A DNA stretch of 64,000 bases, from NCBI RefSeq assembly GCF_022385335.1, contig NZ_CP092431.1, forward strand, positions 6,882,001 through 6,946,000, written 5' to 3'. The notes beneath the pieces were generated by a model, which searched no databases, was not told where the DNA came from, and saw only the letters and a program-made list of their open reading frames with translations. The stretch's first letter is position 1. Each line of letters opens with the position of its first letter. This document shows, one piece after another, positions 50,851 to 59,914 of the stretch. A program made the position numbers and the translations under genes. The stretch comes from Streptomyces deccanensis. GTDB lineage: Bacteria > Actinomycetota > Actinomycetes > Streptomycetales > Streptomycetaceae.

Positions 50851-53253
50851 ATGGCATCGACGTCCGCACCGCTCACCCTGCCCGTGCTGCCGCTCGACGA
50901 GGAGGTCGTGCTGCCGGGGATGGTGGTGCCGCTGGACCTCAACGACACCGACGTACGCGCCGCGGTGGAGGCCGCGCAGGCGGCCGCGCGCGCCGAACCC
51001 GGGAAGCCGAAGGTGCTGCTGGTGCCGCGGATCGACGGGGCCTACGCGAGCACCGGCGTGCTCGGGACCGTCGAGCAGGTCGGACGGCTGGCGGACGGGG
51101 ATCCGGGAGCGCTGATCCGCGCCATAGGGCGCGTGCGGATCGGCGCCGGGACCACCGGGCCCGGTGCCGCCCTGTGGGTCGAGGGGACCCGCGTCGACGA
51201 CAGCGTGCCGGAGCCGCTGCCCGGGCAGGTCGTCGAACTCGTCAAGGAGTACAAGGCCCTTGCCACCAGCTGGCTGCGCAAGCGCGGCGCCTGGCAGGTC
51301 GTGGACCGGGTGCAGGCCATCGACGACGTCTCCGCGCTCGCCGACAACTCCGGCTACTCGCCCTTCCTCACCACCGAACAGAAGATTCAGCTCCTGGAGA
51401 CCGCCGACGCCGTCGCCCGGCTGAAGCTCGCCACCCAGCTGCTGCGCGACCACCTCGCCGAGCAGGACGTGGCCGAGACCATCGCCAAGGACGTCCAGGA
51501 GGGCGTCGACAAGCAGCAGCGCGAGTTCCTGCTGCGGCGTCAGCTCGAAGCCGTCCGCAAGGAACTGCGCGAGCTCAACGGCGAGAAGGACGGCGAGGAG
51601 TCCGACGACTACCGGGCGCGCGTCGAGGCCGCCGACCTGCCGGAGGCGGTCCGGGAGGCCGCGCTCAAGGAGGTCGACAAGCTGGAGCGGTCCAGCGACC
51701 AGTCGCCCGAGGGCGGCTGGATCCGCACCTGGCTCGACACCGTCCTCGAACTGCCGTGGAACGAGCGGACCGAGGACGCGTACGACATCCAGGGCGCGAA
51801 GGGCGTCCTCGACGCCGAGCACGCCGGGCTGGAGGACGTCAAGGAACGCATCACCGAGTACCTCGCGGTGCGCAAGCGTCGGGCCGACCGGGGCCTCGGT
51901 GTCGTCGGCGGGCGGCGCGGCGGTGCCGTGCTCGCGCTCGTCGGGCCGCCCGGCGTCGGCAAGACCAGCCTCGGCGAGTCCGTCGCGCACGCCATGGGGC
52001 GCAAGTTCGTCCGGGTCGCGCTCGGCGGTGTGCGGGACGAGGCGGAGATCCGCGGGCACCGGCGTACGTACGTCGGCGCGCTCCCCGGACGGATCGTCCG
52101 CGCCATCAAGGAAGCCGGGTCCATGAACCCGGTCGTCCTGCTCGACGAGATCGACAAGGTGGGCTCCGACTTCCGGGGCGACCCGGCGGCCGCGCTGCTC
52201 GAAGTCCTCGACCCCGCGCAGAACCACACCTTCCGGGACCACTACCTGGAGGTCGAGCTGGACCTGAGCGACGTCGTCTTCCTCGCCACCGCCAACGTGC
52301 TGGAGTCGATCCCCGAGGCCCTGCTCGACCGGATGGAACTCGTCCGGCTCGACGGGTACACGGAGGACGAGAAGGTCGTCATCGCCCGGGACCACCTGCT
52401 GCCCCGCCAGCTGGAGCGGGCCGGACTCGACGCCGACGAGGTCGTCCTCGACGAGAGCGCGCTGCGCAAGCTCGCCGGTGAGTACACGCGCGAGGCGGGC
52501 GTACGGAACCTGGAGCGGTCCGTGGCGCGGCTGCTGCGCAAGGTCGCCGCCCAGCACGAACTGGGTCAGCGGGAGCTGCCGTTCACCGTCACCGACGGGG
52601 AGCTGCGCGGGCTCATCGGCCGGCCGCACCACGTGCCCGAGTCCGCCCAGGACCCGGCGGAGCGGCGTACGGCGGTGCCCGGTGTCGCCACCGGGCTCGC
52701 GGTCACCGGCGCGGGCGGCGACGTGCTGTACGTCGAGGCGTCGCTGGCCGACCCGGAGACGGGCGCGGCGGGGCTGACCCTCACCGGTCAGCTCGGTGAC
52801 GTGATGAAGGAGTCCGCGCAGATCGCGCTCTCCTTCCTGCGCTCGCACGGCGCGGAGCTGGAGCTGCCCGTCGCCGACCTGAAGGACCGGGGCGTGCACA
52901 TCCACTTCCCGGCGGGCGCGGTCCCCAAGGACGGCCCCAGCGCCGGCGTCACCATGACGACGGCCCTCGCCTCGCTGCTGTCCGGGCGGCTGGTCCGTAC
53001 GGACGTGGCGATGACGGGTGAGGTCTCGCTGACCGGGCGGGTGCTGCCGATCGGCGGGGTGAAGCAGAAGCTGCTCGCCGCGCACCGGGCCGGTGTCACC
53101 ACCGTCGTCATTCCCAAGCGGAACGAGGCGGACCTCGACGATGTGCCGGCGGAGGTGCTGGAGAAGCTGGACGTCCACGCGGTCACCGATGTCCGGCAGG
53201 TGCTGGAGCTGGCGCTGGCGCCGGCGGAGGTCGGGGTGCCCGTGGCTGCGTGA
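50851..53253 (+). CDS. lon: ATP-dependent endopeptidase La (Lon protease)
   Basis: An 800-residue LonA protease. Domains: N-terminal substrate-binding LON domain ~1-200, helical linker ~200-330, AAA+ module with Walker A GPPGVGKT at ~366-373 and Walker B LLDEIDKVGSD, C-terminal protease with Ser ~697 (KDGPSAGVT) and Lys ~738 (LPIGGVKQKLL). It degrades misfolded and regulatory proteins in the cytosol. A GGGAGAG SD precedes ATG 50851. Heat-shock control through the HAIR box. Downstream lies a long inverted repeat. Confidence 0.97.
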   Translation: MASTSAPLTLPVLPLDEEVVLPGMVVPLDLNDTDVRAAVEAAQAAARAEPGKPKVLLVPRIDGAYASTGVLGTVEQVGRLADGDPGALIRAIGRVRIGAGTTGPGAALWVEGTRVDDSVPEPLPGQVVELVKEYKALATSWLRKRGAWQVVDRVQAIDDVSALADNSGYSPFLTTEQKIQLLETADAVARLKLATQLLRDHLAEQDVAETIAKDVQEGVDKQQREFLLRRQLEAVRKELRELNGEKDGEESDDYRARVEAADLPEAVREAALKEVDKLERSSDQSPEGGWIRTWLDTVLELPWNERTEDAYDIQGAKGVLDAEHAGLEDVKERITEYLAVRKRRADRGLGVVGGRRGGAVLALVGPPGVGKTSLGESVAHAMGRKFVRVALGGVRDEAEIRGHRRTYVGALPGRIVRAIKEAGSMNPVVLLDEIDKVGSDFRGDPAAALLEVLDPAQNHTFRDHYLEVELDLSDVVFLATANVLESIPEALLDRMELVRLDGYTEDEKVVIARDHLLPRQLERAGLDADEVVLDESALRKLAGEYTREAGVRNLERSVARLLRKVAAQHELGQRELPFTVTDGELRGLIGRPHHVPESAQDPAERRTAVPGVATGLAVTGAGGDVLYVEASLADPETGAAGLTLTGQLGDVMKESAQIALSFLRSHGAELELPVADLKDRGVHIHFPAGAVPKDGPSAGVTMTTALASLLSGRLVRTDVAMTGEVSLTGRVLPIGGVKQKLLAAHRAGVTTVVIPKRNEADLDDVPAEVLEKLDVHAVTDVRQVLELALAPAEVGVPVAA

Positions 53254-53324
53254 GCGTTCCACTTGGGGGCCGCGGGTGGGGGCGCGTGCGAGTGAGTGGT
53301 CGGGTGCCGGTGGGTGGGGCTTCT

Positions 53325-53419
53325 CGCGCAGTTCCCCGCGCCCCTGAAGGAGCCTTCGGCCCTTCGATGAAAAGCACGGGGCGCAGCCCCTGCTTTTCAG
53401 GGGCGCGGGGAACTGCGCG
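53325..53419. repeat. Dispersed repeat copy C, a perfect long inverted pair
   Basis: The core CGCGCAGTTCCCCGCGCCCC (53325-53344) recurs exactly in reverse at 53400-53419; in total 23 bp per arm match (53325-53347 / 53397-53419), with a ~49-bp loop that itself contains GC-rich inverted bits. It lies after lon and before the MarR gene and could form a strong transcript-end hairpin. Confidence 0.88.
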
Positions 53420-53550
53420 ACCAGCCCCCACCCACCCGCACCCGACAACGCACCCGACCCGGCCCTTTTCCCCACGTGGCGGTCACCGACCGCTTCCGCC
53501 TGCGAAATACTGACCGGCGGGTACCGGAATCGGAAAGCAGGAGCGCTGAC

Positions 53551-54027
53551 GTGCACGACGAGGGCGGAAACGGCGACGGCGGCGTCGCGGCCGGCATGGA
53601 CCAGGCGTTCCTGGCGCTGGAGCGCGAGTTGACGGTCCTGTTGCGGCGCGCCCGGGCCAAGTCCGGGGAGATGGCCAGGGCCGTCCACCCCGACCTGGAG
53701 TCCGCCGCCTACGGCCTCCTCGCCCGCCTCGACGAGACCGGCCGGCTGCGTGCCACCGAACTCGCCGCCTACATCGGCGTCGGCAAGGCCACCATGTCCC
53801 GTCAGCTCCGCGCCCTGGAGCACCTCGGTCTCATCGCCCGCGAACCCGACCCCGCCGACGGGCGTGCCTGGCTCGTGCACCTCACGGAGGAGGGCCGGGC
53901 GCGTTTCCGGGCGGTCCGGGACGCCCGCCGCGTCGCCTACGTGCGGCAGCTAGCCGACTGGGACCGGGACGAGGTGGCCCAACTCGCGCGCCTGCTGCAC
54001 CAGCTGAACCGGGGCGTCGAGGGCTGA
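53551..54027 (+). CDS. MarR-family transcriptional regulator
   Basis: From GTG 53551, with a CAGGAG SD, 158 residues. The winged HTH is SAAYGLLARLDETGRLRATELAAYIGVGKATMSRQLRALEHLGLIAREPDPADGRAWLVHLTEEG, with the DxRxxxxxLT wing. MarR proteins respond to phenolics, oxidants or drugs; the ligand is unknown. No adjacent divergent gene shows an obvious target; it converges on the PP2C-like gene with 17 bp between stops. Confidence 0.9.
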   Translation: MHDEGGNGDGGVAAGMDQAFLALERELTVLLRRARAKSGEMARAVHPDLESAAYGLLARLDETGRLRATELAAYIGVGKATMSRQLRALEHLGLIAREPDPADGRAWLVHLTEEGRARFRAVRDARRVAYVRQLADWDRDEVAQLARLLHQLNRGVEG

Positions 54028-54044
54028 GACCCGACCGGGGCCGC

Positions 54045-54830
54045 TCACCACTCCACGAACACCACGCTCGCGTCGTCGTGCGTCTTGGCGCGGCCCAGGA
54101 ACTCCCGCTCCACATCGGTGGCTTCCAGTTCCCGCACGCGCTGCACCAGCCCCCGTGCCCCCGTCTTCCGGACGAGGGTGAGGCAGTCCGCCCAGTCGCC
54201 CTCGCGGAACGTCTCCACCCAGCGGCCCGCCCCGTCCGTCAACGCGACCAGCGAGCGGACCTCCTCGCGGGGGACCGTTCCCGTGACCGCCCGCGCGGCC
54301 ACGGCGGGATCCGCGGCGGCCGTCCAGAATCCGCCCTCCTTGTTCCGCACCGTCGAGTCGACGATCGCGGCCGACGCCAAGGACTCCCGGGGCAGCAGGG
54401 AGAGACGGTCGTCGAGGACGGCCTCCACCGCGCCGTCCGGCCGCTCGAACAGCAGGGCCGAGTCCGACAACACCAGGTACTCCACGGCCGCTTGCGACCA
54501 GCGGGCGAGGGCCACTGTGGCCTGTGGGGTCCGTGGGTGAGAAAGGTCACAGGTTTGGACGTGGGCCCGGGCGGTACGGGAAATGGCCTGTGAGAGCACG
54601 TCGGGCAACGGTGAATCCCGCTCCGAAACGGACAGTTCGGTCAGGGTGCCGCCGAGGCGGGAGGTGAACCATGCGACCGAATGTCGACAGCCGTAGCCGT
54701 CGGGCGGCGGAGTCACGCCGTCGAGGACGACGAGGGCGCCGCCCTGTCCCCCCGCGGGCAGGGCCACGGACGCGAAGTCCTCGTTGGGGCGAAGGGGATC
54801 GCCGGGTTCCGAGACGAGTTCCGTGCGCAT
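54045..54830 (-). CDS. PP2C-like protein phosphatase-fold protein
   Basis: From ATG 54830 (MRTELVSEPGDPLRPNED), 261 residues. The N-terminal part ALVVLDGVTPPPDGYG carries the DG motif of PPM/PP2C phosphatases, SLVALTDGAGRW the second DG, and KTHDDASVVFVEW the C-terminal metal Asp (DD). The first metal DGMG is replaced by DGVT, so it may bind metals differently. Stand-alone PP2C-like proteins of this size occur near conservons in Streptomyces. Substrates unknown. Confidence 0.82.
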   Translation of the reverse strand: MRTELVSEPGDPLRPNEDFASVALPAGGQGGALVVLDGVTPPPDGYGCRHSVAWFTSRLGGTLTELSVSERDSPLPDVLSQAISRTARAHVQTCDLSHPRTPQATVALARWSQAAVEYLVLSDSALLFERPDGAVEAVLDDRLSLLPRESLASAAIVDSTVRNKEGGFWTAAADPAVAARAVTGTVPREEVRSLVALTDGAGRWVETFREGDWADCLTLVRKTGARGLVQRVRELEATDVEREFLGRAKTHDDASVVFVEW

Positions 54831-55195
54831 TCGGCCAGTCTGCACGAGCCCGCCACAAGATCCGTGAAAGACCGACAACGGTCGCCGTACGACCCGGACC
54901 CTCCAGACGGGCCGCCGGGTATGGCATGGAATGATCGTGAGCGGTGAAGCGCGGCGGCGAATACTGTCAAAGCACGTCGCCGACGTCCAACCGGCCCGTC
55001 ACAGGGGGCATCGGCACGGGCCGGAGGAACTTGCCCGCCAACTCCCCGGGGATGTTCACTCCTTCGGGTGGCGGGACTGATGATGCGGGACCACTGCCCA
55101 CCGGCACTGGGAGGGTCGGGAGCCGTACCGGGGGGACGGCCGTATTTGACGAGTTGACGGATCGTCACCCGGGCTAATGGGTACACGAGTCAGGA
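54831..55195. other. Divergent spacer, PP2C-like gene / conservon
   Basis: 365 bp without a convincing gene. TTGACG (55154-55159), 15 bp, TAATGG (55175-55180) may be the conservon promoter, with an alternative TTGACG at 55146. The spacing is shorter than consensus, so activation may be needed. Confidence 0.5.
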
Positions 55196-58111
55196 ATGCG
55201 AGCACCGGTGCAGAAGACGCGGCCTCGGCGCGCAGGCAAGCAGGCAGCTTCGAAGGCCTCCGCGGCCTCCCCGAACCAGCAGGGGACGGCGCAGGCCCCC
55301 GCCGTCGGCACCGGGCGGAAGGCGCACGTACGCAACCGGCTCATCGTCGCCGTGGCCGTCGTGGCCGCCGCCATAGCGGGCGCCGGGGCGCCCTCGATCC
55401 TCGCCGCCTCGGAGCAACTGCACGACACCCAGCGCCTGGTCACGCTCGCCGAGCAGACCCAGGAGGCGCTCACCCTCGCGCACGCCCTCGCGGACGAGCG
55501 GGACGAGGTCACCGCGTACATCGCCGCCGGGCGCCCCAAGTCGGCCGCGCCCAGCGAGCAGCGCGGTGACCGCGTCGACACCCAGGCCGAGGAGCTGAGC
55601 GCCGACTCCGACATCTCCGCCGCTCTGCGCGAGGACATCGAGTCCATCGCCGGCGTACGGGAATCCGCGCTCTCCGGGAAGAGCACCGCTCTGGAGGCGC
55701 ACACGGCGTACACCGCCGTCGTCACCGAGCTCCACGCCCTCGCCGAGGAACTGGCCGCCGAACTGCCGCCGCGCGCGGGCGGCGGCGCCTACGCGCTCGC
55801 CGAACTCGACACCGCCGTCCAGCAGGCCGCCGCCGCCCGAGGGCTGCTCGTCGCCGCGCTCAGCGTCCCGACGACCACCCAGACGGTCATCGACCCCACC
55901 ACCGGGCTGCCCACCACCAGGACCGGCGCCTCGGCCGCCGACGCGAAGCAGCGCGACGCCCTCACCGCCGTCGCCCAGCAGGCCCGCGTCCGTTCCGACG
56001 CCGCCCTCGCCCACTTCCGCGAGACCGCGCCCGCCGCCGGACGCTCCTCCTACGACGCCACGGTCACCGGCCCCGAGGCCGACACCGCCGACAAGTACCT
56101 GGCCGACCTCACCGACCAGCCCACGCTCTCCGACAGCGAGGCCGGCACCAGCGCCGAGAAGGTCGGCGCGGCCCTCTCCGCCCGCGTGGACCTGATGCGG
56201 GGCGCCGAGTCCTCCCTCTACGACCGGCGCACCAAGGACCTCGCCCAGCTGCGCGACGAGGACGTCACCGCGCTGGAGATCCGCGTCGCCGTCCTCGGCG
56301 CCCTGATGCTCCTGGCCGTCGGTGTCGCCACCGGCATGGCCCGCTCCCTCACCCGCCCGCTCGCGGTGGTGCGCATCGGCTCCGCCCGGGTCGCCGGCGA
56401 CCCGGCGAACGAGGAACCGGTCAAGTTCACCGGCCGCAACGACGAGTTCGCCCAGGTCGTGCGCTCGGTCAACGCGCTCCACGCGCACGCCCTCGCGCTG
56501 CACGAGCGGCTCGCGCCCCTGGAGGGCGACCGCAAGCACCTCATCGGCCAGCGCCAGACCATGGCCGACGACCGCGACCGGCTGCGTGCCGAACTCGCCG
56601 AGGCGACGGCCCATCTGACGAAGGTCCAGCACAGCGTCCACGCCACCTTCGTCAACCTCGCGCTGCGCACCCTCGGCCTCGTCGAGCGGCAGCTCGCCGT
56701 CATCGAGTCGCTGGAGGAGCGCGAGCAGGACCCCGACCGGCTCGCCACCCTCTTCAAGCTCGACCACTTCGCCACCGTCATGCGCCGCCACAGCGAGAAC
56801 CTCCTCGTCCTGGCCGGCCACGAGCACGTCCAGCACCACGCCGGGCCCGTGCCGCTCGTCGACGTCGTCCGCGCCGCGGTCAGCGAGATCGAGCGCTACG
56901 AACGCGTCCGCATCGCCGCGCTGCCGCCCGGCGCGCACGTCGCCGGGTTCGCCGCCGACGACCTCAGCCACCTCCTCGCCGAACTCCTGGAGAACGGCAC
57001 GTCGTTCTCGCCGCCGGAGATGTCCGTCGAGGTCACCGGCTGGCTGATGGAGAACGGCGAGATCACCCTCTCCGTCCAGGACGGCGGGATCGGCGTCGCC
57101 CCCGAGCGGCTCGCCCGGCTCAACTCCCGCCTCACCGACTTCGACCCCGAGGCGCCCTACGAGCAGGAGGACGGCGAGGGCCTCGGCCTCGGCCTGTACG
57201 TCGTGGCCCGCCTCGCCCACCGGCTCGGCACCCCCGTCCGGCTCCAGCCGCACGGCTCGGGCGGCACCGCCGCCGTGGTCGTCCTGCCCCAGGCGCTGCT
57301 GGCCCCCACGCCCGCCGTGCCCGTGGGCACACCGGTCTCCGTCACGCCCCAGTTCTCGCTGCCGGGCGCCGACGCCGAGGCCAACTCCAACGTCCTGCCC
57401 GGCCGATCCGTCGCCGTACGCGAGCCCGAGGGCGACGGCGACCCGCTCATCGAGGCGGCCGAGCGGGCACTCCGGGCGAGGGAGGCCGTGGGGACGGCCG
57501 CCGACGCCGCGGAGGCCGCCGGGAGCGTCGTACCGGAAGACGACGCACCCGAGGCCGAACCCGGTCCCGACACCGGAACCGGACCCGCGTCCCGGGCCGA
57601 GTCCGTGTCCGAGACGACGATGGAGCTCTTCGCTCCGGTGGCCCCGGGGAAGGGCGCCGACGAGGAGAGCGACGAGGACGTCGCCCACGACGCGGGTCCC
57701 GACACCGACGCGGACCCGGACGGGGACGCCCGGTACACGGGCGAACCCGACACCCACGAGCGGGCCGCCGACGAGGGGAACTCGGCGCGCGCGACCGAGG
57801 GGGCACGGGCCGGGACGGAGGGGCCACGGGGCGACGCGACCCCGCGCCTCACCGACAAGGGCCTGCCCAAGCGCACGCCCAGGATCACCGCGCCGGCGCC
57901 CACGACGCCCCGGCCGAGGGTCGGCGGCGTGAACGCCGAGGAACTGCGCCGTCGGCTCGGCGGGTTCCACCAGGGGGCCAGGGAGGGGCGGCGCGACGTC
58001 GAGGCGGAGATCGCCGAGCAGTCGGGTGAGACACGGATGCCCGTGCCGCACGAGTACCGGACAGAGGCAGTTGACACCACGGGGGGCACTTCCGAGGAGG
58101 AAAGCAGTTGA
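55196..58111 (+). CDS. Conservon CvnA-like nitrate-sensing-domain histidine-kinase-like ATPase
   Basis: A 971-residue membrane protein. TM1 ~45-67 and TM2 ~362-382 flank a ~290-residue extracytoplasmic NIT (nitrate/nitrite-sensing-like) domain; HAMP follows, then a helical region and an HATPase with LLAELLENGTSFSPPE and GGIGVAPERLARLNSRL, GEGLGLGLYVVARLAHRLG (~600-670). No clear HisKA acceptor His precedes, as usual for CvnA proteins, which relay to the roadblock/GTPase partners. A disordered acidic ~300-residue tail ends the protein. ATG 55196 and GTG 55208 are both possible starts. Confidence 0.93.
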   Translation: MRAPVQKTRPRRAGKQAASKASAASPNQQGTAQAPAVGTGRKAHVRNRLIVAVAVVAAAIAGAGAPSILAASEQLHDTQRLVTLAEQTQEALTLAHALADERDEVTAYIAAGRPKSAAPSEQRGDRVDTQAEELSADSDISAALREDIESIAGVRESALSGKSTALEAHTAYTAVVTELHALAEELAAELPPRAGGGAYALAELDTAVQQAAAARGLLVAALSVPTTTQTVIDPTTGLPTTRTGASAADAKQRDALTAVAQQARVRSDAALAHFRETAPAAGRSSYDATVTGPEADTADKYLADLTDQPTLSDSEAGTSAEKVGAALSARVDLMRGAESSLYDRRTKDLAQLRDEDVTALEIRVAVLGALMLLAVGVATGMARSLTRPLAVVRIGSARVAGDPANEEPVKFTGRNDEFAQVVRSVNALHAHALALHERLAPLEGDRKHLIGQRQTMADDRDRLRAELAEATAHLTKVQHSVHATFVNLALRTLGLVERQLAVIESLEEREQDPDRLATLFKLDHFATVMRRHSENLLVLAGHEHVQHHAGPVPLVDVVRAAVSEIERYERVRIAALPPGAHVAGFAADDLSHLLAELLENGTSFSPPEMSVEVTGWLMENGEITLSVQDGGIGVAPERLARLNSRLTDFDPEAPYEQEDGEGLGLGLYVVARLAHRLGTPVRLQPHGSGGTAAVVVLPQALLAPTPAVPVGTPVSVTPQFSLPGADAEANSNVLPGRSVAVREPEGDGDPLIEAAERALRAREAVGTAADAAEAAGSVVPEDDAPEAEPGPDTGTGPASRAESVSETTMELFAPVAPGKGADEESDEDVAHDAGPDTDADPDGDARYTGEPDTHERAADEGNSARATEGARAGTEGPRGDATPRLTDKGLPKRTPRITAPAPTTPRPRVGGVNAEELRRRLGGFHQGAREGRRDVEAEIAEQSGETRMPVPHEYRTEAVDTTGGTSEEESS

Positions 58112-58629
58112 CCGCGCCCATGACCTTCGGACTGAGCAGTGAAGCCCGCAACCTGCACTGGCTCCTGACCAACCTGGTGGAGGAGGTGCCGGGGCTGCTG
58201 TCGGTCGCGGTGGTCTCCTCCGACGGACTGCTGCTGCTCTCCTCCGACCCCGGCAGGAACGCCGCGGCCCGCGAGGCCCGTGTAGAGCGCGCGCAGGGCC
58301 CCCGGGGCTCCGCCGCCGACCTGGCCACCATCGTCTCCGGCATCGGCAGCCTCACCATCGGCGCCGCCAAGCTGATGGAGTTCGGCGGGGTCAAGCAGAC
58401 GATGGTCGCGATGGACGAGGGCAGCCTCTTCGTCATGTCGATCAGCGACGGCTCGCTGCTCGGGGTGCACGGCTCCCCGGACTGCGACATGAGCGTGGTG
58501 GCGTACCACATGGCGCTCTTCGTCGGCCGCGCCGGCCATGTGCTCACCCCGGAACTCCGCAGCGAGCTGCGCAAGTCCCTGGAGGCCGAGTCCCCGAGGG
58601 AGACCGAGGCGGCCGGGAGCCGTCGATGA
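58108..58629 (+). CDS. Conservon roadblock/LC7 protein (CvnB-like)
   Basis: A 173-residue protein whose TTG start overlaps the CvnA stop (TTGA); GAGGAGG SD upstream, ATG 58120 alternative. The body is a roadblock/LC7 domain (LSSEARNLHWLLTNLVEEVPGLLSVAVVSSDGLLLLSSD ... GSLFVMSISDGSLLGVHG). These proteins act as GEF/GAP-like regulators for the partner GTPase. It overlaps the next gene by ATGA. Confidence 0.93.
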   Translation: MTAPMTFGLSSEARNLHWLLTNLVEEVPGLLSVAVVSSDGLLLLSSDPGRNAAAREARVERAQGPRGSAADLATIVSGIGSLTIGAAKLMEFGGVKQTMVAMDEGSLFVMSISDGSLLGVHGSPDCDMSVVAYHMALFVGRAGHVLTPELRSELRKSLEAESPRETEAAGSRR

Positions 58630-59120
58630 GCGGCCCCAGGCAGAACAGGGCGCGGGCCCACGAGCCCGGCCGGGCGAAGCGGCCGCCCGCGACGAAGGGC
58701 GCGACGGGCACCAGGAGCACGAAGGGGGCCAAGAAGCTCCCCGTGCGCGGCGGCGACCGCAAACCCGCCCGCGTACGCCCCTACTCGCTCACCGGCGGCC
58801 GCACCCGCTTCGGCCACGTCCTGCACGTGGAGACCTTCGTCGCCGTACTCGAAGCCCCGGCCGAGCGGCGCGAGTTGCCGAATGGTTCACTCAACACCAA
58901 GGTGATGCCCGAGATGCGGGCCATCGTCGAACTCTGCCGCCGTATGCGGACGGTGGCGGAGATCGCCGCGCTGCTGAAGATGCCGCTCGGTGTGGTCCGC
59001 GTCCTCCTCAGCGATCTCGCGGACCAGGGAAAGATCCGTGTGTACGGAACAGGTCACGGACCGGGACAGCCGGACCGCGCTCTGCTGGAAAGGGTGCTGA
59101 GTGGACTCCGCCGTCTCTGA
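58626..59120 (+). CDS. Conservon DUF742 protein (CvnC-like)
   Basis: A 164-residue protein with a basic N-terminal ~50 residues (possible DNA or membrane contact), then DUF742 (RVRPYSLTGGRTRF ... VMPEMRAIVELCRRMRTVAEIAALLKMPLGVVRVLLSDLADQGKI), which contains a winged-HTH-like fold. ATGA overlap with cvnB; the last 20 bases overlap the cvnD start. Part of the membrane-associated conservon complex. Confidence 0.93.
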   Translation: MSGPRQNRARAHEPGRAKRPPATKGATGTRSTKGAKKLPVRGGDRKPARVRPYSLTGGRTRFGHVLHVETFVAVLEAPAERRELPNGSLNTKVMPEMRAIVELCRRMRTVAEIAALLKMPLGVVRVLLSDLADQGKIRVYGTGHGPGQPDRALLERVLSGLRRL

Positions 59121-59862
59121 CGCCGCCTCGGCCGGCGTCGACCCCGACGCCTCGGCCGGCGTCACCCCGGGCGTCAAGGACGACGCCCCCCGCGTCCATG
59201 TCGACGCGCACGCCCCTCGTCTCGACGTCACCGCGCCCGGCGCCGACGTGGATCCCGCGCCGCCCGGCGCGGAGACCGACGAGGAGCTGAAACCCTGGCA
59301 GTCCGATCTGAGCCGGGCCCCCATCGCCACGAAGATCGTGGTGGCGGGCGGCTTCGGCGTCGGCAAGACCACCTTCGTCGGCGCGGTCTCCGAGATCACC
59401 CCGCTCAGGACCGAGGCGCTGATGACCGAGGCCAGCGCCGGCACGGACGACCTCTCCGCGACGCCCGACAAGCTGACCACCACCGTGGCCATGGACTACG
59501 GCCGCATCACCCTCGACGACGACCTCGTCCTCTACCTGTTCGGCACACCCGGGCAGGAGCGGTTCTGGTTCATGTGGGACGACATGGTGCGCGGCGCGAT
59601 CGGCGCGGTGGTCCTCGCCGACACCCGCCGCCTCGGCGACTGCTTCCCCGCGCTCGACTACTTCGAGAGCTGCGGCCTGCCGTACATCGTCGCGGTCAAC
59701 GCGTTCGACGGCAGTGTGCGGTACGAGCCCGAGGACGTACGGGACGCGCTGACCGTGCCCGACCATGTACCTGTCATGATCATGGACGCGCGCAAGCGGG
59801 CCTCCGCGATGGAGACCCTGCTGGCGCTGTGCGCCCACGCGATATCCCTCAGCCCCGAATAG
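59101..59862 (+). CDS. Conservon ATP/GTP-binding protein (CvnD-like small GTPase)
   Basis: From GTG 59101, 253 residues. A ~75-residue disordered acidic leader precedes a Ras-like G domain: P-loop GGFGVGKTTF, switch II LFGTPGQERF, and NAFDGS in place of NKxD. The leader length is greater than typical CvnD (~190-200 residues), with repeated VDPDASAGV / VDAHAPRLDV motifs. Such GTPases couple to the upstream sensor. Followed by the flavoprotein after 52 bp. Confidence 0.92.
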   Translation: MDSAVSDAASAGVDPDASAGVTPGVKDDAPRVHVDAHAPRLDVTAPGADVDPAPPGAETDEELKPWQSDLSRAPIATKIVVAGGFGVGKTTFVGAVSEITPLRTEALMTEASAGTDDLSATPDKLTTTVAMDYGRITLDDDLVLYLFGTPGQERFWFMWDDMVRGAIGAVVLADTRRLGDCFPALDYFESCGLPYIVAVNAFDGSVRYEPEDVRDALTVPDHVPVMIMDARKRASAMETLLALCAHAISLSPE

Positions 59863-59914
59863 TCCCCGGCGGGACGCCACGGGACGCCACGGACGAACCA
59901 GGAGACCTGTCCGG

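Noticed and set aside
55190..58051. Long minus-strand frame opposite the conservon sensor gene
   Set aside because: Mirror frame of biased codons; Gly/Arg/Val repeats and no domain.
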